Shown here one piece after another: positions 8,073 through 16,030 of a DNA stretch of 26,154 nt. A program made the translations under genes and the position numbers. The stretch is taken from contig JACDBM010000054.1 of the NCBI GenBank assembly GCA_013694945.1, positions 1 through 26,154 on the forward strand, given 5' to 3'. The notes under the pieces are model-generated. The model saw only the letters and a list, made by a program, of their open reading frames with translations. It was not told where the DNA came from and did not search any database. This stretch comes from Chthoniobacterales bacterium. GTDB lineage: Bacteria > Verrucomicrobiota > Verrucomicrobiia > Chthoniobacterales > UBA10450. Positions within the stretch are counted from its first letter, which is position 1. Each line of letters begins with the position of its first letter.

Positions 8073-8764
8073 AACTGCTGAGCCGGCCTTACCAGGCCCA
8101 GCAGTACGGCCACTGGAATGGAGGTATATCCGGCGAAGATTAGCCAGGCAAAAACGCGTGCGCCGCGCGCCAGTCGTGGCGTCATCTTCTTGTCATTCAG
8201 GCCGAGTGACTGGAAAAAGCTCGACGCACCATGGCTCAGGTGCAGCGTCAGCAGGAACATCGCGATGACGTAAAAGGCGGAGACAAGCGCGTTCTGGAAT
8301 CCATACACCATCATCGAGTAAACATCGTAGCGATTGAGCGGATCAGCCTTCAGAAGCGCGAAGCGTGGGTCCGCAACGCGCACCGTGAAATGGGCGAGAT
8401 GATAGACAATAAAGGCGAGCACGATGAGTCCGCTCAGGGTCATGGACCGCGAAGCGAACGTCGCCTTCACGTGATCCTTCTTCGCATAGGCCGTGGGCCG
8501 CGCGCGCCGATTGTCAATTGCCAACCGGATCGTGAAGTAGATGTGCAGCACGACCGTGACGAGGAGAAACGCGCGGATGACCCACAGGAGCACACCGAGG
8601 GAGCGGAGTTTTTCCGCGTAGCTGTTAATGTACTCCGGGCCGAAAAAGATCTGCAAATTGCCGAGCAGATGACCGACAACGAAGCCGATCAGAATCACGC
8701 CTGTCACCGCGACGACGAACTTCTTTCCAATCGACGAGCGGTAAAACGCGGAAAGTGGAGCCAC
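8069..8764 (-). CDS. sdhC: succinate dehydrogenase di-heme cytochrome b subunit (b558 family)
   Basis: The membrane anchor binds two b hemes and the quinone. Numbered from GTG 8764 it has 231 residues and about five hydrophobic segments (for example FVVAVTGVILIGFVVGHLL, WVIRAFLLVTVVLHIYF and LIVLAFIVYHLAHF). Histidines suited as heme ligands are His32 (GHLLGN), His74 (VVLHIYF), His122/125 (YHLAHF) and His175/178 (LHLSHG). The frame stays open 73 codons further to 8983, but those residues are unlike the family, and a promoter at 8805-8833 lies inside that stretch, so GTG 8764 is preferred. No ribosome-binding site is visible. It is the first gene of sdhCAB and is divergent from the glycan region. 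Confidence 0.92.
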   Translation of the reverse strand: MAPLSAFYRSSIGKKFVVAVTGVILIGFVVGHLLGNLQIFFGPEYINSYAEKLRSLGVLLWVIRAFLLVTVVLHIYFTIRLAIDNRRARPTAYAKKDHVKATFASRSMTLSGLIVLAFIVYHLAHFTVRVADPRFALLKADPLNRYDVYSMMVYGFQNALVSAFYVIAMFLLTLHLSHGASSFFQSLGLNDKKMTPRLARGARVFAWLIFAGYTSIPVAVLLGLVRPAQQL

Positions 8765-8804
8765 AATCAAAATTCGATCAGCAGGCTGTGTCGGACGGGG
8801 CGGC

Positions 8805-8833
8805 AAGCTAAATGTCGGGTTCAGGACGGTCAA
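8805..8833 (-). promoter_or_regulatory. Probable sdhCAB promoter
   Basis: On the minus strand TTGACC is followed after exactly 17 bases by TAGCTT. Predicted transcription starts about 34 bases before the GTG of sdhC. The -35 box lies inside the palindrome at 8827-8846. The -35 is good and the -10 only fair. Confidence 0.45.
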
Positions 8834-8846
8834 TCGCGATTGACCG
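8827..8846. promoter_or_regulatory. Perfect 20-bp palindrome, candidate operator of sdh
   Basis: CGGTCAATCGCGATTGACCG is identical to its own reverse complement over all 20 bases, with no central spacer. It sits in the divergent region between sdhC and the first glycosyltransferase and covers the presumed -35 box of sdhC. A dimeric helix-turn-helix regulator is the simplest reading. The regulator is unknown and no regulator gene lies in the window. Confidence 0.5.
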
Positions 8847-9012
8847 ATCCCTAGCATGGAACAAGCGGCGACGAAAATTCCCGCGGTTCCTGTCGATGCG
8901 CGCCCCGAGCGATGCGACGCGTTGATCACAGTGAGAACGGAATTTGACTGTGAAGGCGACCGGAAATTGGCCAGTACCCTCAATTCGCCTCCATTTGCCG
9001 CACAGTTCGATT

Positions 9013-9041
9013 TTGCTGTCCTAGAATTTGGCGGGTATTCT
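9013..9041 (+). promoter_or_regulatory. Probable promoter of the glycosyltransferase gene
   Basis: TTGCTG, a 17-base spacer, then TATTCT. An ATG (9049) lies seven bases after the -10 box, so a message from here would start at about that ATG. This argues against the long reading frame from 8856, whose first part would then not be transcribed from this site. Confidence 0.5.
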
Positions 9042-9048
9042 TCAACGC

Positions 9049-9120
9049 ATGCTCGAGAACAGTGCCTTGGAGAACGAAGTCGAAGCTACGGGTTCGATGT
9101 GCTTCCTTGCCGTCGTGTGA
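9049..9120 (+). other. Possible 23-codon leader ORF before the glycosyltransferase
   Basis: ATG 9049 opens a 23-codon frame ending in TGA at 9118-9120. The TGA overlaps the ATG at 9120 (TGATG), the usual shape of a termination-reinitiation coupling site. It could be a leader peptide translated from a leaderless message. It could also be the true N-terminus separated by a frameshift, or chance. There is no homology evidence. Confidence 0.22.
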
Positions 9121-11915
9121 TGCTGCGGAACGATAACGAGGATCTGTCGCAGGATGCGAAGCGGCGCGAGGACTTGGAGACCCGCTGTGCCGCGCAAGCG
9201 GCGGAGATCGGAGAGCTGAAAAAGAAAGCGATCTTGGTTAACGCCCGGGTAGCGAGTCTGGATTTGTCCCTCGCAACGCGAGAAAAGGCAATCGCGGAGC
9301 AGCGCGCCAAGATGGCGGAGCTAATCGAATGTAATCGAATTCTTAAGCAAGGGATCGAGACGATCGGAGCGTTTTTCCGGAAGTTGAGCGAGTCGCGCTC
9401 CTTCCACTTCGTCGTATACACTGCCCGAAGATTCGGCCTCGTGAGCCGGACTTCCCGGCAGTGCGTCGAAGCAATCAGAGTTTCGCTTTCTGCGACACGC
9501 AAAGCCCTGAGGCAGGCGCAGCAGGCGAACCCCCGGACTCCGATGACGAAGCCGGCCGACGCGTTCCCTCCACCAGCAAAGTCAGGCCAGCCGCTCGAGG
9601 GGGGTACTGAAAGCGACAAGGCAAATTTGAAGCCGATGATCGACCTGGCCGTGGCTCAACGCCTCGCCGCATCTGCCAAGAATGCCATCGCTCTTCCCGT
9701 CGCCACTCTTCCCAGGGATAACTCCGTTTGTTTTGTGGTTTTCCATCAGTCTGGAGAGCACCACCTCGGCGCGCTCTTGAGCTCTTTCCTCGAGGTGAAC
9801 ACGCTCGCGGAAGTGGAATTCAATATCGTGCTCCAGGCCGGCAGCGATGAAAGCAGCGCAGTGATCCGCTCTTTTCAAGATAGTTGTAAAATCAACGTCT
9901 TGGACTTTGCCGGAAAGCGGTCCTTCGCTTATGCGAATAACCGGGCCGCTGAACAGACAAGCGCAACCCATCTCGTCTTTCTGAACAGCCGTCTTGTTTT
10001 CCGGCAAGATGTTGTCCCTGTCCTCCTTCGGTGTCTTCAGGATCGGCGAATCGGTCTGGTAAGCTTGCGCCTGATATTTTCGCCGATGAATCCAGTCCAT
10101 CCCGGGGGGGTCCAGCATGCCGGGATCAAGTTTCGAGCAGATCCTCCGCATTTCTGCCATCGACCGATCATTCTTGACGCGTGCGCGTTTATCACTGAAA
10201 CGCCGCCTGTCCTGGAGAAATTTCCTGCGGTCACTTCGGCTGCGCTGGCGTGTCGGCGGCGCGAGTTCCTCGCGCTCGGCGGTTTCTGTGAAGACTATCT
10301 CGACGGTTATGAAAACGTGGACCTCTGTCTCTCGTTTCGGCGCTCACTTGGACTCCGTTCTGTCGCGGCGAATCAAGTCGCGTGCATTCACACCGAAAGC
10401 GCCACCGATGAAATGGGGCCGAGTGAAGCCGTTAGGGATTGCGATTTAAGTAACGTAGAACATCTGGGCCGGCGCCATGGGTGGTATCTCCGCCGGCAAA
10501 TACTGGCGGACAAAATGTCAGGCCGTCTCTTTTATTCCGACGAAGCCCTCACCGTTGCCTTCGCGGTCACGGACGCAACTCCCACCAGTACCGCGGGCGA
10601 TTTTTTTAGCGGACAGGAGCTGGCAGAAGCCTGTGCTATTGAATTTGGATGGCACGTTCGCTACCTCTCACGTACCCAAGATTGGTACGATCTCCACGAC
10701 GTCGATGTTTTGATCGTGCTGCTTGATTCTTACGAGCTCTCGAAGATACGCCACGCGAAGCCCGATCTGATCACGATCGCCTGGATGCGCAACTGGTTCG
10801 AACGATGGGTCGCTGGGCCGGACTTCGACCAGTATGATCTGTTCCTCTGCTCGTCGCAAAAGTCCGCCCGCTGGCTCCGTGACGTGCATCGCAAAGCCGC
10901 CTGGGTGTTTCCACTGGCGACCAATCCGAGCCGCTTCGTCGAAGCCAAACCGAACTCCCGTTACCGGTCCGACTACTGCTTCACTGGTAGTTACTGGCAG
11001 TTCGAACGCGCCATCGAATCGGCTCTGCAACCGCAGGCATTGGACAGCTATCAGTTTGCCATTTTCGGAAGCGGCTGGGAAACACATCCCATCCTCAACG
11101 CCCATGCGCGTGGCTTTCTTCCCTATTCTGAAATGCCGAACGTTTACGCTTCCACGCGGATCGTAGTGGATGACGCGAACCATGTGACCAAAGACTGGGG
11201 TTCGGTGAACAGCCGCGTTTTTGATGCTCTGGCAGCCGGCGCTCTGGTGATCACCAATGGCGATATCGGCGCTGCGGAAGTTTTTGATGCCGAACTCCCC
11301 ACCTACCAGTCCGCCGATGAGCTCAAGTCGCTTCTGCGCCGTTATCTGGACAATGAAGTGGAACGTTGTGAGCTGGTGGGCCGGCTACAGCAACGTGTGT
11401 TTGCCCGCCACACCTATCGACATCGAGCCCGCACGCTAAAGAGGATCCTGATCTCCCGGGCGCGCCGTGGCTATCGCGTCTCGTTCAAGATCGACTCCTC
11501 TACCTCCAGCGAGATCCAGGAGTCGAGGGACTTTTGCCTCGCCCGTGGCGTTGGCCGTTCTCTTGCTGGAAAGGGGCACTCGTTTCGCATCGACTGCTTC
11601 GATCAGTGGGACCGGACGGAATGCTTCGGCGACGATGTGGTGATCAGTCTGCGCGGAGCGATCCGCTTTCGACCGAAGCCTGGTCAGATCAATTTACTGT
11701 GCGGCATCAATCCTACTCGCCCAATTGAGGATGAAGAATGCCAAGAGTTCGACCACGTTTTCGTCGCATCGCAGTTCCCCGCGTGTAATCTCGGCGACCA
11801 GGAAACAGAAGTCGTATCGCCTGCCGACCCTGATCTCGCGGCGGCCGCAGAGGAATTATTAACGAAGATCAAGGAACTTGATGAACAAAAACGGGGCGTT
11901 GCCTCGTTGATGTGA
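9120..11915 (+). CDS. Coiled-coil, GT2-like and CgeB-like double glycosyltransferase
   Basis: The protein has 931 residues from ATG 9120. Residues ~5-75 form a charged coiled coil. From ~200 to ~425 lies a GT2-type domain: NSVCFVVFHQSGEHHLG, FAYANNRAAEQ, then LACRRREFLALGGF and DGYENVDLCLSFRR, the acceptor-side motif of rhamnosyltransferase-like GT2 enzymes. The usual DxD is replaced by FLNSRL. From ~463 to ~777 a second domain resembles CgeB-like GT-B enzymes, with LFLCSSQK, FTGSY and SRVFDALAAGALVITN. The last ~150 residues look like another partial domain. The frame is open back to 8856 (GTG 9099 and 9117 are also in frame), so the start is uncertain. It probably builds two linkages of a surface glycan; substrates cannot be predicted. 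Confidence 0.85.
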   Translation: MLRNDNEDLSQDAKRREDLETRCAAQAAEIGELKKKAILVNARVASLDLSLATREKAIAEQRAKMAELIECNRILKQGIETIGAFFRKLSESRSFHFVVYTARRFGLVSRTSRQCVEAIRVSLSATRKALRQAQQANPRTPMTKPADAFPPPAKSGQPLEGGTESDKANLKPMIDLAVAQRLAASAKNAIALPVATLPRDNSVCFVVFHQSGEHHLGALLSSFLEVNTLAEVEFNIVLQAGSDESSAVIRSFQDSCKINVLDFAGKRSFAYANNRAAEQTSATHLVFLNSRLVFRQDVVPVLLRCLQDRRIGLVSLRLIFSPMNPVHPGGVQHAGIKFRADPPHFCHRPIILDACAFITETPPVLEKFPAVTSAALACRRREFLALGGFCEDYLDGYENVDLCLSFRRSLGLRSVAANQVACIHTESATDEMGPSEAVRDCDLSNVEHLGRRHGWYLRRQILADKMSGRLFYSDEALTVAFAVTDATPTSTAGDFFSGQELAEACAIEFGWHVRYLSRTQDWYDLHDVDVLIVLLDSYELSKIRHAKPDLITIAWMRNWFERWVAGPDFDQYDLFLCSSQKSARWLRDVHRKAAWVFPLATNPSRFVEAKPNSRYRSDYCFTGSYWQFERAIESALQPQALDSYQFAIFGSGWETHPILNAHARGFLPYSEMPNVYASTRIVVDDANHVTKDWGSVNSRVFDALAAGALVITNGDIGAAEVFDAELPTYQSADELKSLLRRYLDNEVERCELVGRLQQRVFARHTYRHRARTLKRILISRARRGYRVSFKIDSSTSSEIQESRDFCLARGVGRSLAGKGHSFRIDCFDQWDRTECFGDDVVISLRGAIRFRPKPGQINLLCGINPTRPIEDEECQEFDHVFVASQFPACNLGDQETEVVSPADPDLAAAAEELLTKIKELDEQKRGVASLM

Positions 11916-12000
11916 GCGATTCGGCGGATCGAAGATCAACCGTTGCTGCCTTGCATCCCGAGGGCAGAAACGAGTACGGTGCGCCACCCGGGATCGTGTA

Positions 12001-12006
12001 AAGGAG
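12001..12006 (+). promoter_or_regulatory. Ribosome-binding site of the methyltransferase-GT61 gene
   Basis: AAGGAG lies six bases before the ATG at 12013. It is one of the few clear Shine-Dalgarno sites in the window and fixes this start. Confidence 0.7.
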
Positions 12007-12012
12007 TGAATC

Positions 12013-14268
12013 ATGGTCGATAAGGCGGTGGGGTATTATCTGTCGGACAACAAGAACGGTGATCCCCATGTTATCAATCTTATGCTCGCTTCCGCTTCGG
12101 AGAGTGGGCAGGAATTAGCTGGGTTATATAACGACGATTCATCGGCGGACACGTCTCTGAATCGGAGAGGCTTGGTTGACGCTATGACGCGCCTAAGCGT
12201 CTTGGGCGCCAATCGTCTCCTGATACACCATCTGTCCGATGTCTTTTCGAACAGGACGGATGCAGACTTTCTCATTGGCAACGCCCTTGTTGCAGACAGA
12301 ATTGTCATCCAGGCAGTCGATGAAGCCCTGGCATCGGACACAGAGGACGGTCGGAAAAGACTTGCGGAGTACGCCAGAACTTTAACAGACGCGCACGTTC
12401 CCCTGTCGATTCAGGCGTCGAAAGCAATTGGGGAGGTTAGCTATCTCACCCTACTAAAGTCTTGCCACGAGATTTTACGTCCCGACCTCTACGTTGAGAT
12501 TGGTGTGAAGTATGGCAAGTCGATGCTCTTAGCTTCGTGTCGGGCGGTTGGCATTGATCCAGTGCCCAGGAAGAAAGGTCCGCTGCCCAATTTGAAAGCG
12601 GAAATACACACTGCCACAAGCGATGCTTTTTTCGCGAATCCCCGCCTGCACAAGGTTATTCCTCCCGGAACGATCGACCTCGCGTTCATCGACGGCATGC
12701 ACCTGTTTGAGTTTGCGCTCCGCGATTTCATCAACATCGAGAAGAACTCCCACTCCCGGACTGTCGTCGTGATCGACGACGTGTGCCCGCGCAATGCTCT
12801 GGAAGCTATGCCGGATTGGCTGGTTCAATCATGGGCGGGTGACATCTGGAAACTGATCGTATGTTTACGCCGTTTTCGTCCTGAGTTGGAGGTGGTTGTG
12901 ACAGACGCTCATCCCACGGGGATCGCTCTCGTGGCAGGTCTCAACGCCACAAATACCGTTCTTGTGAATCAATACTCTGAGATAATAGAGCATTTTTCCG
13001 AGGTCGATTATTGCACGGTCGGCGACTACCGAGATTACGTTTTATCTAAGTTCCCCTCCAATTCTCCTTACATCGCAGAATTCCTTAAAAAAAAACGGCG
13101 CGCAATTCCGCTGGACCTGACATCAGATCAGGGACTCTGCGAAAGAGTTGAAATCGATGTTGGGGGGGACCCGCGGTATCAAAATCCCACTTTCGAAGTC
13201 CTCTTTGACGGATCGAGTTTAAACGGGCCGGCTGCCCCCCGGTTCTTTCGGCGTTGGCGCGATGTCACAATGTGCTCGCCAGCAGTCGGCATTAGTCTCT
13301 TCAAAGATGTCTCGTTCGTGCGGGCTACGGAAGTGAACCGGGCTTGCTTCTTCGATGAAAACGGCGGCTTGTTAAGCGCGTCTTTAGTGCCGCGCTACGG
13401 TTATGGTAGCAACGGAGCAGGCTCGCGACTAAAGCGGTTAGGCGGACGGGTTCTGCTGCATCAGACCGGAAATTACGACCGCGATGACGTAGTCGATTTA
13501 ATGGAGACAATTGACGAGGTCGTGGACGAACCGACGTTCCTGCTCGGTTTCCTCGATAAGCAGTTTGGTCATTTCCTGACCGAAAGCCTCTCTCGGACCT
13601 GGGCTTTGGATCACCCGCTGGCGCGTGACTGCAAATTTCTGGTGTGGGCGGACAACGATATTCTGCCGTTCCATCGCGAAGCGCTCAATCTGCTGGGTAT
13701 TTCAGAGAACTCCTTGATTTATGGAAACAGGGCGCTCAAGTTTCGCCGTCTTTTGATTCCGGATCGAGGCTACCGATTGTTTGGGGCTGCTTCGCCAGTA
13801 ATGACTCGATCCTGGGACAGAATTCGAAGTGCGGGGTGCGCTAAAACGTCCACCCGAACAGAGGGACGGTTGTATCTCTCCCGGCGTGGGAACCCCAAGC
13901 GCCGGCTCCTCAAAGAAAAAGAAGTAGAAGCCCTCTTTGAGCGCCTCGATTTCAATATTGTACAGCCAGAAACTCTGAGCTTTACCCAGCAAGTTGCTTT
14001 AGTGGGATCTTGTAATCGTTTGGCCGGTAGTTTCGGGAGCCAGATGCATCTCTCAATGTTCATGCCTTCAGAGGCGAAGAAGCTCATTCTCGCGCCGAGC
14101 AATTTCGTCTTTCCCGATGAGGCAATCATCTCATCCGTGAAGAGCGTCGCGACGGCTTTCTTTATAGCCCCTTCGAACGACACAGCACTCGCGGATTCTA
14201 TATCGTCGGACTGGGATATTGATCTGGAGGTGTTAGAAAATTGCGTCGAGGCTTGGATGACAGCTTAG
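12013..14268 (+). CDS. SAM methyltransferase--GT61 glycosyltransferase fusion protein
   Basis: The protein has 751 residues and two recognisable halves. Around 157-260 there is a class I methyltransferase of the cephalosporin-hydroxylase/Methyltransf_24 kind: LYVEIGVKYGKSMLLAS (SAM loop), DLAFIDGMHLFEFALRDF and VVVIDDVCPRN. From ~500 to ~730 there is a GT61 (DUF563) domain: LLGFLDKQFGHFLTESLSR, LYLSRRGNPKRRLLKEKE, and the tail motif LAGSFGSQMHLSMFMPS. GT61 enzymes transfer pentoses or GlcNAc-type sugars; the acceptor here is unknown. The first ~150 residues and the linker (~330-480) are not recognised. Base composition looks lower in GC than the housekeeping genes, hinting at transfer. It follows the previous gene by 97 bases. 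The 164 bases to the convergent FkbM gene show no strong terminator. Confidence 0.85.
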   Translation: MVDKAVGYYLSDNKNGDPHVINLMLASASESGQELAGLYNDDSSADTSLNRRGLVDAMTRLSVLGANRLLIHHLSDVFSNRTDADFLIGNALVADRIVIQAVDEALASDTEDGRKRLAEYARTLTDAHVPLSIQASKAIGEVSYLTLLKSCHEILRPDLYVEIGVKYGKSMLLASCRAVGIDPVPRKKGPLPNLKAEIHTATSDAFFANPRLHKVIPPGTIDLAFIDGMHLFEFALRDFINIEKNSHSRTVVVIDDVCPRNALEAMPDWLVQSWAGDIWKLIVCLRRFRPELEVVVTDAHPTGIALVAGLNATNTVLVNQYSEIIEHFSEVDYCTVGDYRDYVLSKFPSNSPYIAEFLKKKRRAIPLDLTSDQGLCERVEIDVGGDPRYQNPTFEVLFDGSSLNGPAAPRFFRRWRDVTMCSPAVGISLFKDVSFVRATEVNRACFFDENGGLLSASLVPRYGYGSNGAGSRLKRLGGRVLLHQTGNYDRDDVVDLMETIDEVVDEPTFLLGFLDKQFGHFLTESLSRTWALDHPLARDCKFLVWADNDILPFHREALNLLGISENSLIYGNRALKFRRLLIPDRGYRLFGAASPVMTRSWDRIRSAGCAKTSTRTEGRLYLSRRGNPKRRLLKEKEVEALFERLDFNIVQPETLSFTQQVALVGSCNRLAGSFGSQMHLSMFMPSEAKKLILAPSNFVFPDEAIISSVKSVATAFFIAPSNDTALADSISSDWDIDLEVLENCVEAWMTA

Positions 14269-14432
14269 CTCAATGGGGGCGAAACGAGCCATCTATCTAC
14301 ATGGGCCCGCCCAAGCTTTTAGATGTTGCCCTGCGCTGTTACAGGCCGTGATAAATATTGCCGGGCAACGTTTCCGAGCGTTGTCATGTATCGCTCAGAT
14401 TCCGATGTTCTCGGCGCCGCTTGGGATGTGCC

Positions 14433-15266
14433 TCAATGCTCACTCCAAACGGACTTTGGGCCCGATTTCCGAAACGCTGTCAAGAAATCCCGATAAAATA
14501 AATTAAATCCCTTTGGGAGAGGAAGCGGTCCAAAGAGCCAGTCACGATGCTGGTGAGTTTCGTCACCCTCAATCTGCTCCGCAGTGCGGAGATTCGACGA
14601 ACCACTAACATGGTAGCATGTATACTGATGTTCGTCGATAATCGTCTGCAAATGCTCTTCGGTTCTGCCTTTCAACACCTCGCAGATTATCCAAGGCCGG
14701 TGCTCTCGTATCACGTGAGCTGCCCCGCGCAAAACTTCAGGCTCGGTCGACTCAGTATCAATCTTAATAAGTTGTGGAAAGTAATCCGTTTCGATGGCGT
14801 CAGCATCGAGGGTGATTAGAGGAACTTTGATCTGCGCTTTCGCCAGTCGAAAGGTCGGGTTTAGGGAGTTCGAAGCATCCGACCTCGCCGACACATGCAG
14901 AACCGCCTCGCCTGCTTGATCGCCTACGGCGGCTTCGACAATGCTGATGGCAAGCTTATTTGTCTCGGTCAGAAGTCTGAGCACCCGGACGAGCGATGGC
15001 AGGGGTTCGAACGCCTTGGTTTGGAGCCTTCCCTGGGCGAGTCTTGAGAGCACCAGAGAGTAAAGTCCAATGTTTGCTCCTACATCTGAAAACCGCTTAA
15101 CATCGAAAAAGATAATCAGCGCGGCAGCTAAGGCGAGCGTGTCCGGTTCGTATGCGGCCAACCCGCCTGCTGCCAATACCTCGTATACTATGGTGCCTCG
15201 AGCTGCTGAAAAATCGAGGTCTTCGGACGAGCCGCGGCCGTCTACGTTGGGCATTTTGACGAGCAT
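14433..15266 (-). CDS. FkbM family methyltransferase
   Basis: The 277-residue protein has the FkbM pattern: SDVGANIGLYSLVLSRL (60-76) for SAM, AFEPLPSLVRVL for the ribose end, and IKIDTESTEPEVLRGA (167-182), the family's second signature (usually IDVEGxE). FkbM enzymes O-methylate sugars or polyketides and are common in polysaccharide clusters. It lies on the minus strand between plus-strand glycosyltransferase genes and converges on the methyltransferase-GT61 gene. ATG 15266 has AGGA directly adjacent, too close to act; ATG 15254 (residue 5) has the same AGGA 12 bases upstream, so the start is not settled. The region looks lower in GC than the left half of the window. Confidence 0.87.
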   Translation of the reverse strand: MLVKMPNVDGRGSSEDLDFSAARGTIVYEVLAAGGLAAYEPDTLALAAALIIFFDVKRFSDVGANIGLYSLVLSRLAQGRLQTKAFEPLPSLVRVLRLLTETNKLAISIVEAAVGDQAGEAVLHVSARSDASNSLNPTFRLAKAQIKVPLITLDADAIETDYFPQLIKIDTESTEPEVLRGAAHVIREHRPWIICEVLKGRTEEHLQTIIDEHQYTCYHVSGSSNLRTAEQIEGDETHQHRDWLFGPLPLPKGFNLFYRDFLTAFRKSGPKSVWSEH

Positions 15267-15271
15267 TCCTA

Positions 15272-15300
15272 GAGGTATCGCCCAACGAATGCTCGGTCAA
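15272..15300 (-). promoter_or_regulatory. Weak candidate promoter of the FkbM gene
   Basis: On the minus strand TTGACC, 17 bases, TACCTC. The -35 is good and the -10 poor. The box ends five bases before the ATG, again a near-leaderless geometry. Confidence 0.27.
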
Positions 15301-15487
15301 TGAGTATGCATGAGTCGACTACGTTCGCGGCGCCATTACATCAATTCCCGCGGCGGGGCGTGCGCTCCGTCACACGATGAGCGATCGGCGTCCAGCTATT
15401 CGACTTCAGCAGCTCTACATTCCCAACCGCTTTCGATCGCGAGAACGCGCGATCTTCTACGTGCCGAACACCGTTGCGCAAGCTCTC
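15301..15487. other. Gene-free stretch left of the IS remnant
   Basis: I see no protein family in this stretch in any frame. It holds a perfect 7-bp hairpin at 15435-15454 (GATCGCG, six-base loop, CGCGATC). The left end of the insertion sequence is not recognisable here, so the 5' half of the element was probably lost by deletion or replacement. Confidence 0.4.
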
Positions 15488-15949
15488 TCTCCCACTCTCT
15501 TTGCGGCCCACAATGGGGCCGACGGCCAAGTCATCAGAGAATGCCAGCCCCGGCACCGGCACCAGGAGTGGCTGAAATTTCTGCGCCTGATCGACGCGTA
15601 AACTCCGCCGGCCCGGCCCTGCACTTGATCCTGGGATAACTACGCCGCGCACAAGCATCCCAAAGTCAAAGCCTGGCTGGCGACCCATCCCCGCTTCCAC
15701 CTGCACTTCACTCCCACGAGCGCTTCCTGGCTTAACATGGTGGAACGCTTTTTCCGCGATCTCACCACCAAACGATTACGGCGCGGCGTCTTCCACAGCG
15801 TCCCCGAATTGGTCGCCGCACTGCAGGACTACCTCGCACAACACAATCAAGCTCCCGCGCCCTTTATCTTGACCGCACAAGCCACCGATATCCTCATGAA
15901 AGTGAAACGCGCTCGGAAAAAACTGCCGGCCCGCAAAAAGGTTCAATAA
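15488..15949 (+). mobile_element. IS630-family transposase remnant, 5'-truncated with frameshifts
   Basis: Only the C-terminal part of a DDE transposase remains. The pieces are SPTLFAAHNGADG and PRHRHQEWLKFLRLIDA in one frame, ending at TAA 15599-15601; PALHLIL in a second frame; then DNYAAHKHPKVKAWL, FTPTSASWLNMVERFF and the tail to TAA 15947-15949 back in the first frame. Those frame changes need at least two indels; one looks like a single extra G in the CTGGGATAAC near 15631-15640. The catalytic Asp of the LILDN motif and the Glu of MVERFF are still readable. The element cannot be active. It lies between the FkbM gene and three minus-strand methyltransferases, and marks past insertion in the cluster. 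Confidence 0.85.
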
Positions 15950-15968
15950 TTGCGACGGACTACACTAG
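15950..15968. repeat. Possible right end of the IS630 remnant
   Basis: TTGCGACGGACTACACTAG directly follows the transposase stop, where the terminal inverted repeat and a TA target base pair are expected. No matching left copy is visible, so this is a guess from position only. Confidence 0.3.
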
Positions 15969-16030
15969 GAGCCGGACTCAATTCCGGTTCCCTCTCGCGT
16001 TCGGATCAGACAGTGCCCGCAGCCGGCGAT

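Noticed and set aside
8765..8983. Long N-terminus of SdhC from 8983
   Set aside because: The 73 residues are not hydrophobic or family-like, and the sdh promoter and palindrome lie inside them.
8856..9119. N-terminal extension of the first glycosyltransferase from ATG 8856
   Set aside because: It overlaps the sdhC upstream region and precedes the likely promoter at 9013-9041; the residues do not resemble a coiled coil or a glycosyltransferase. It cannot be excluded.
14322..14368. GTTGCCC and GGGCAAC arms as a terminator between the convergent genes
   Set aside because: The arms are about 30 bases apart with no T-run, so a stable hairpin terminator is not convincing.
15341..15706. 121-codon minus-strand frame over the IS remnant
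   Set aside because: It is the antisense of transposase sequence and spans the frameshifts by chance.
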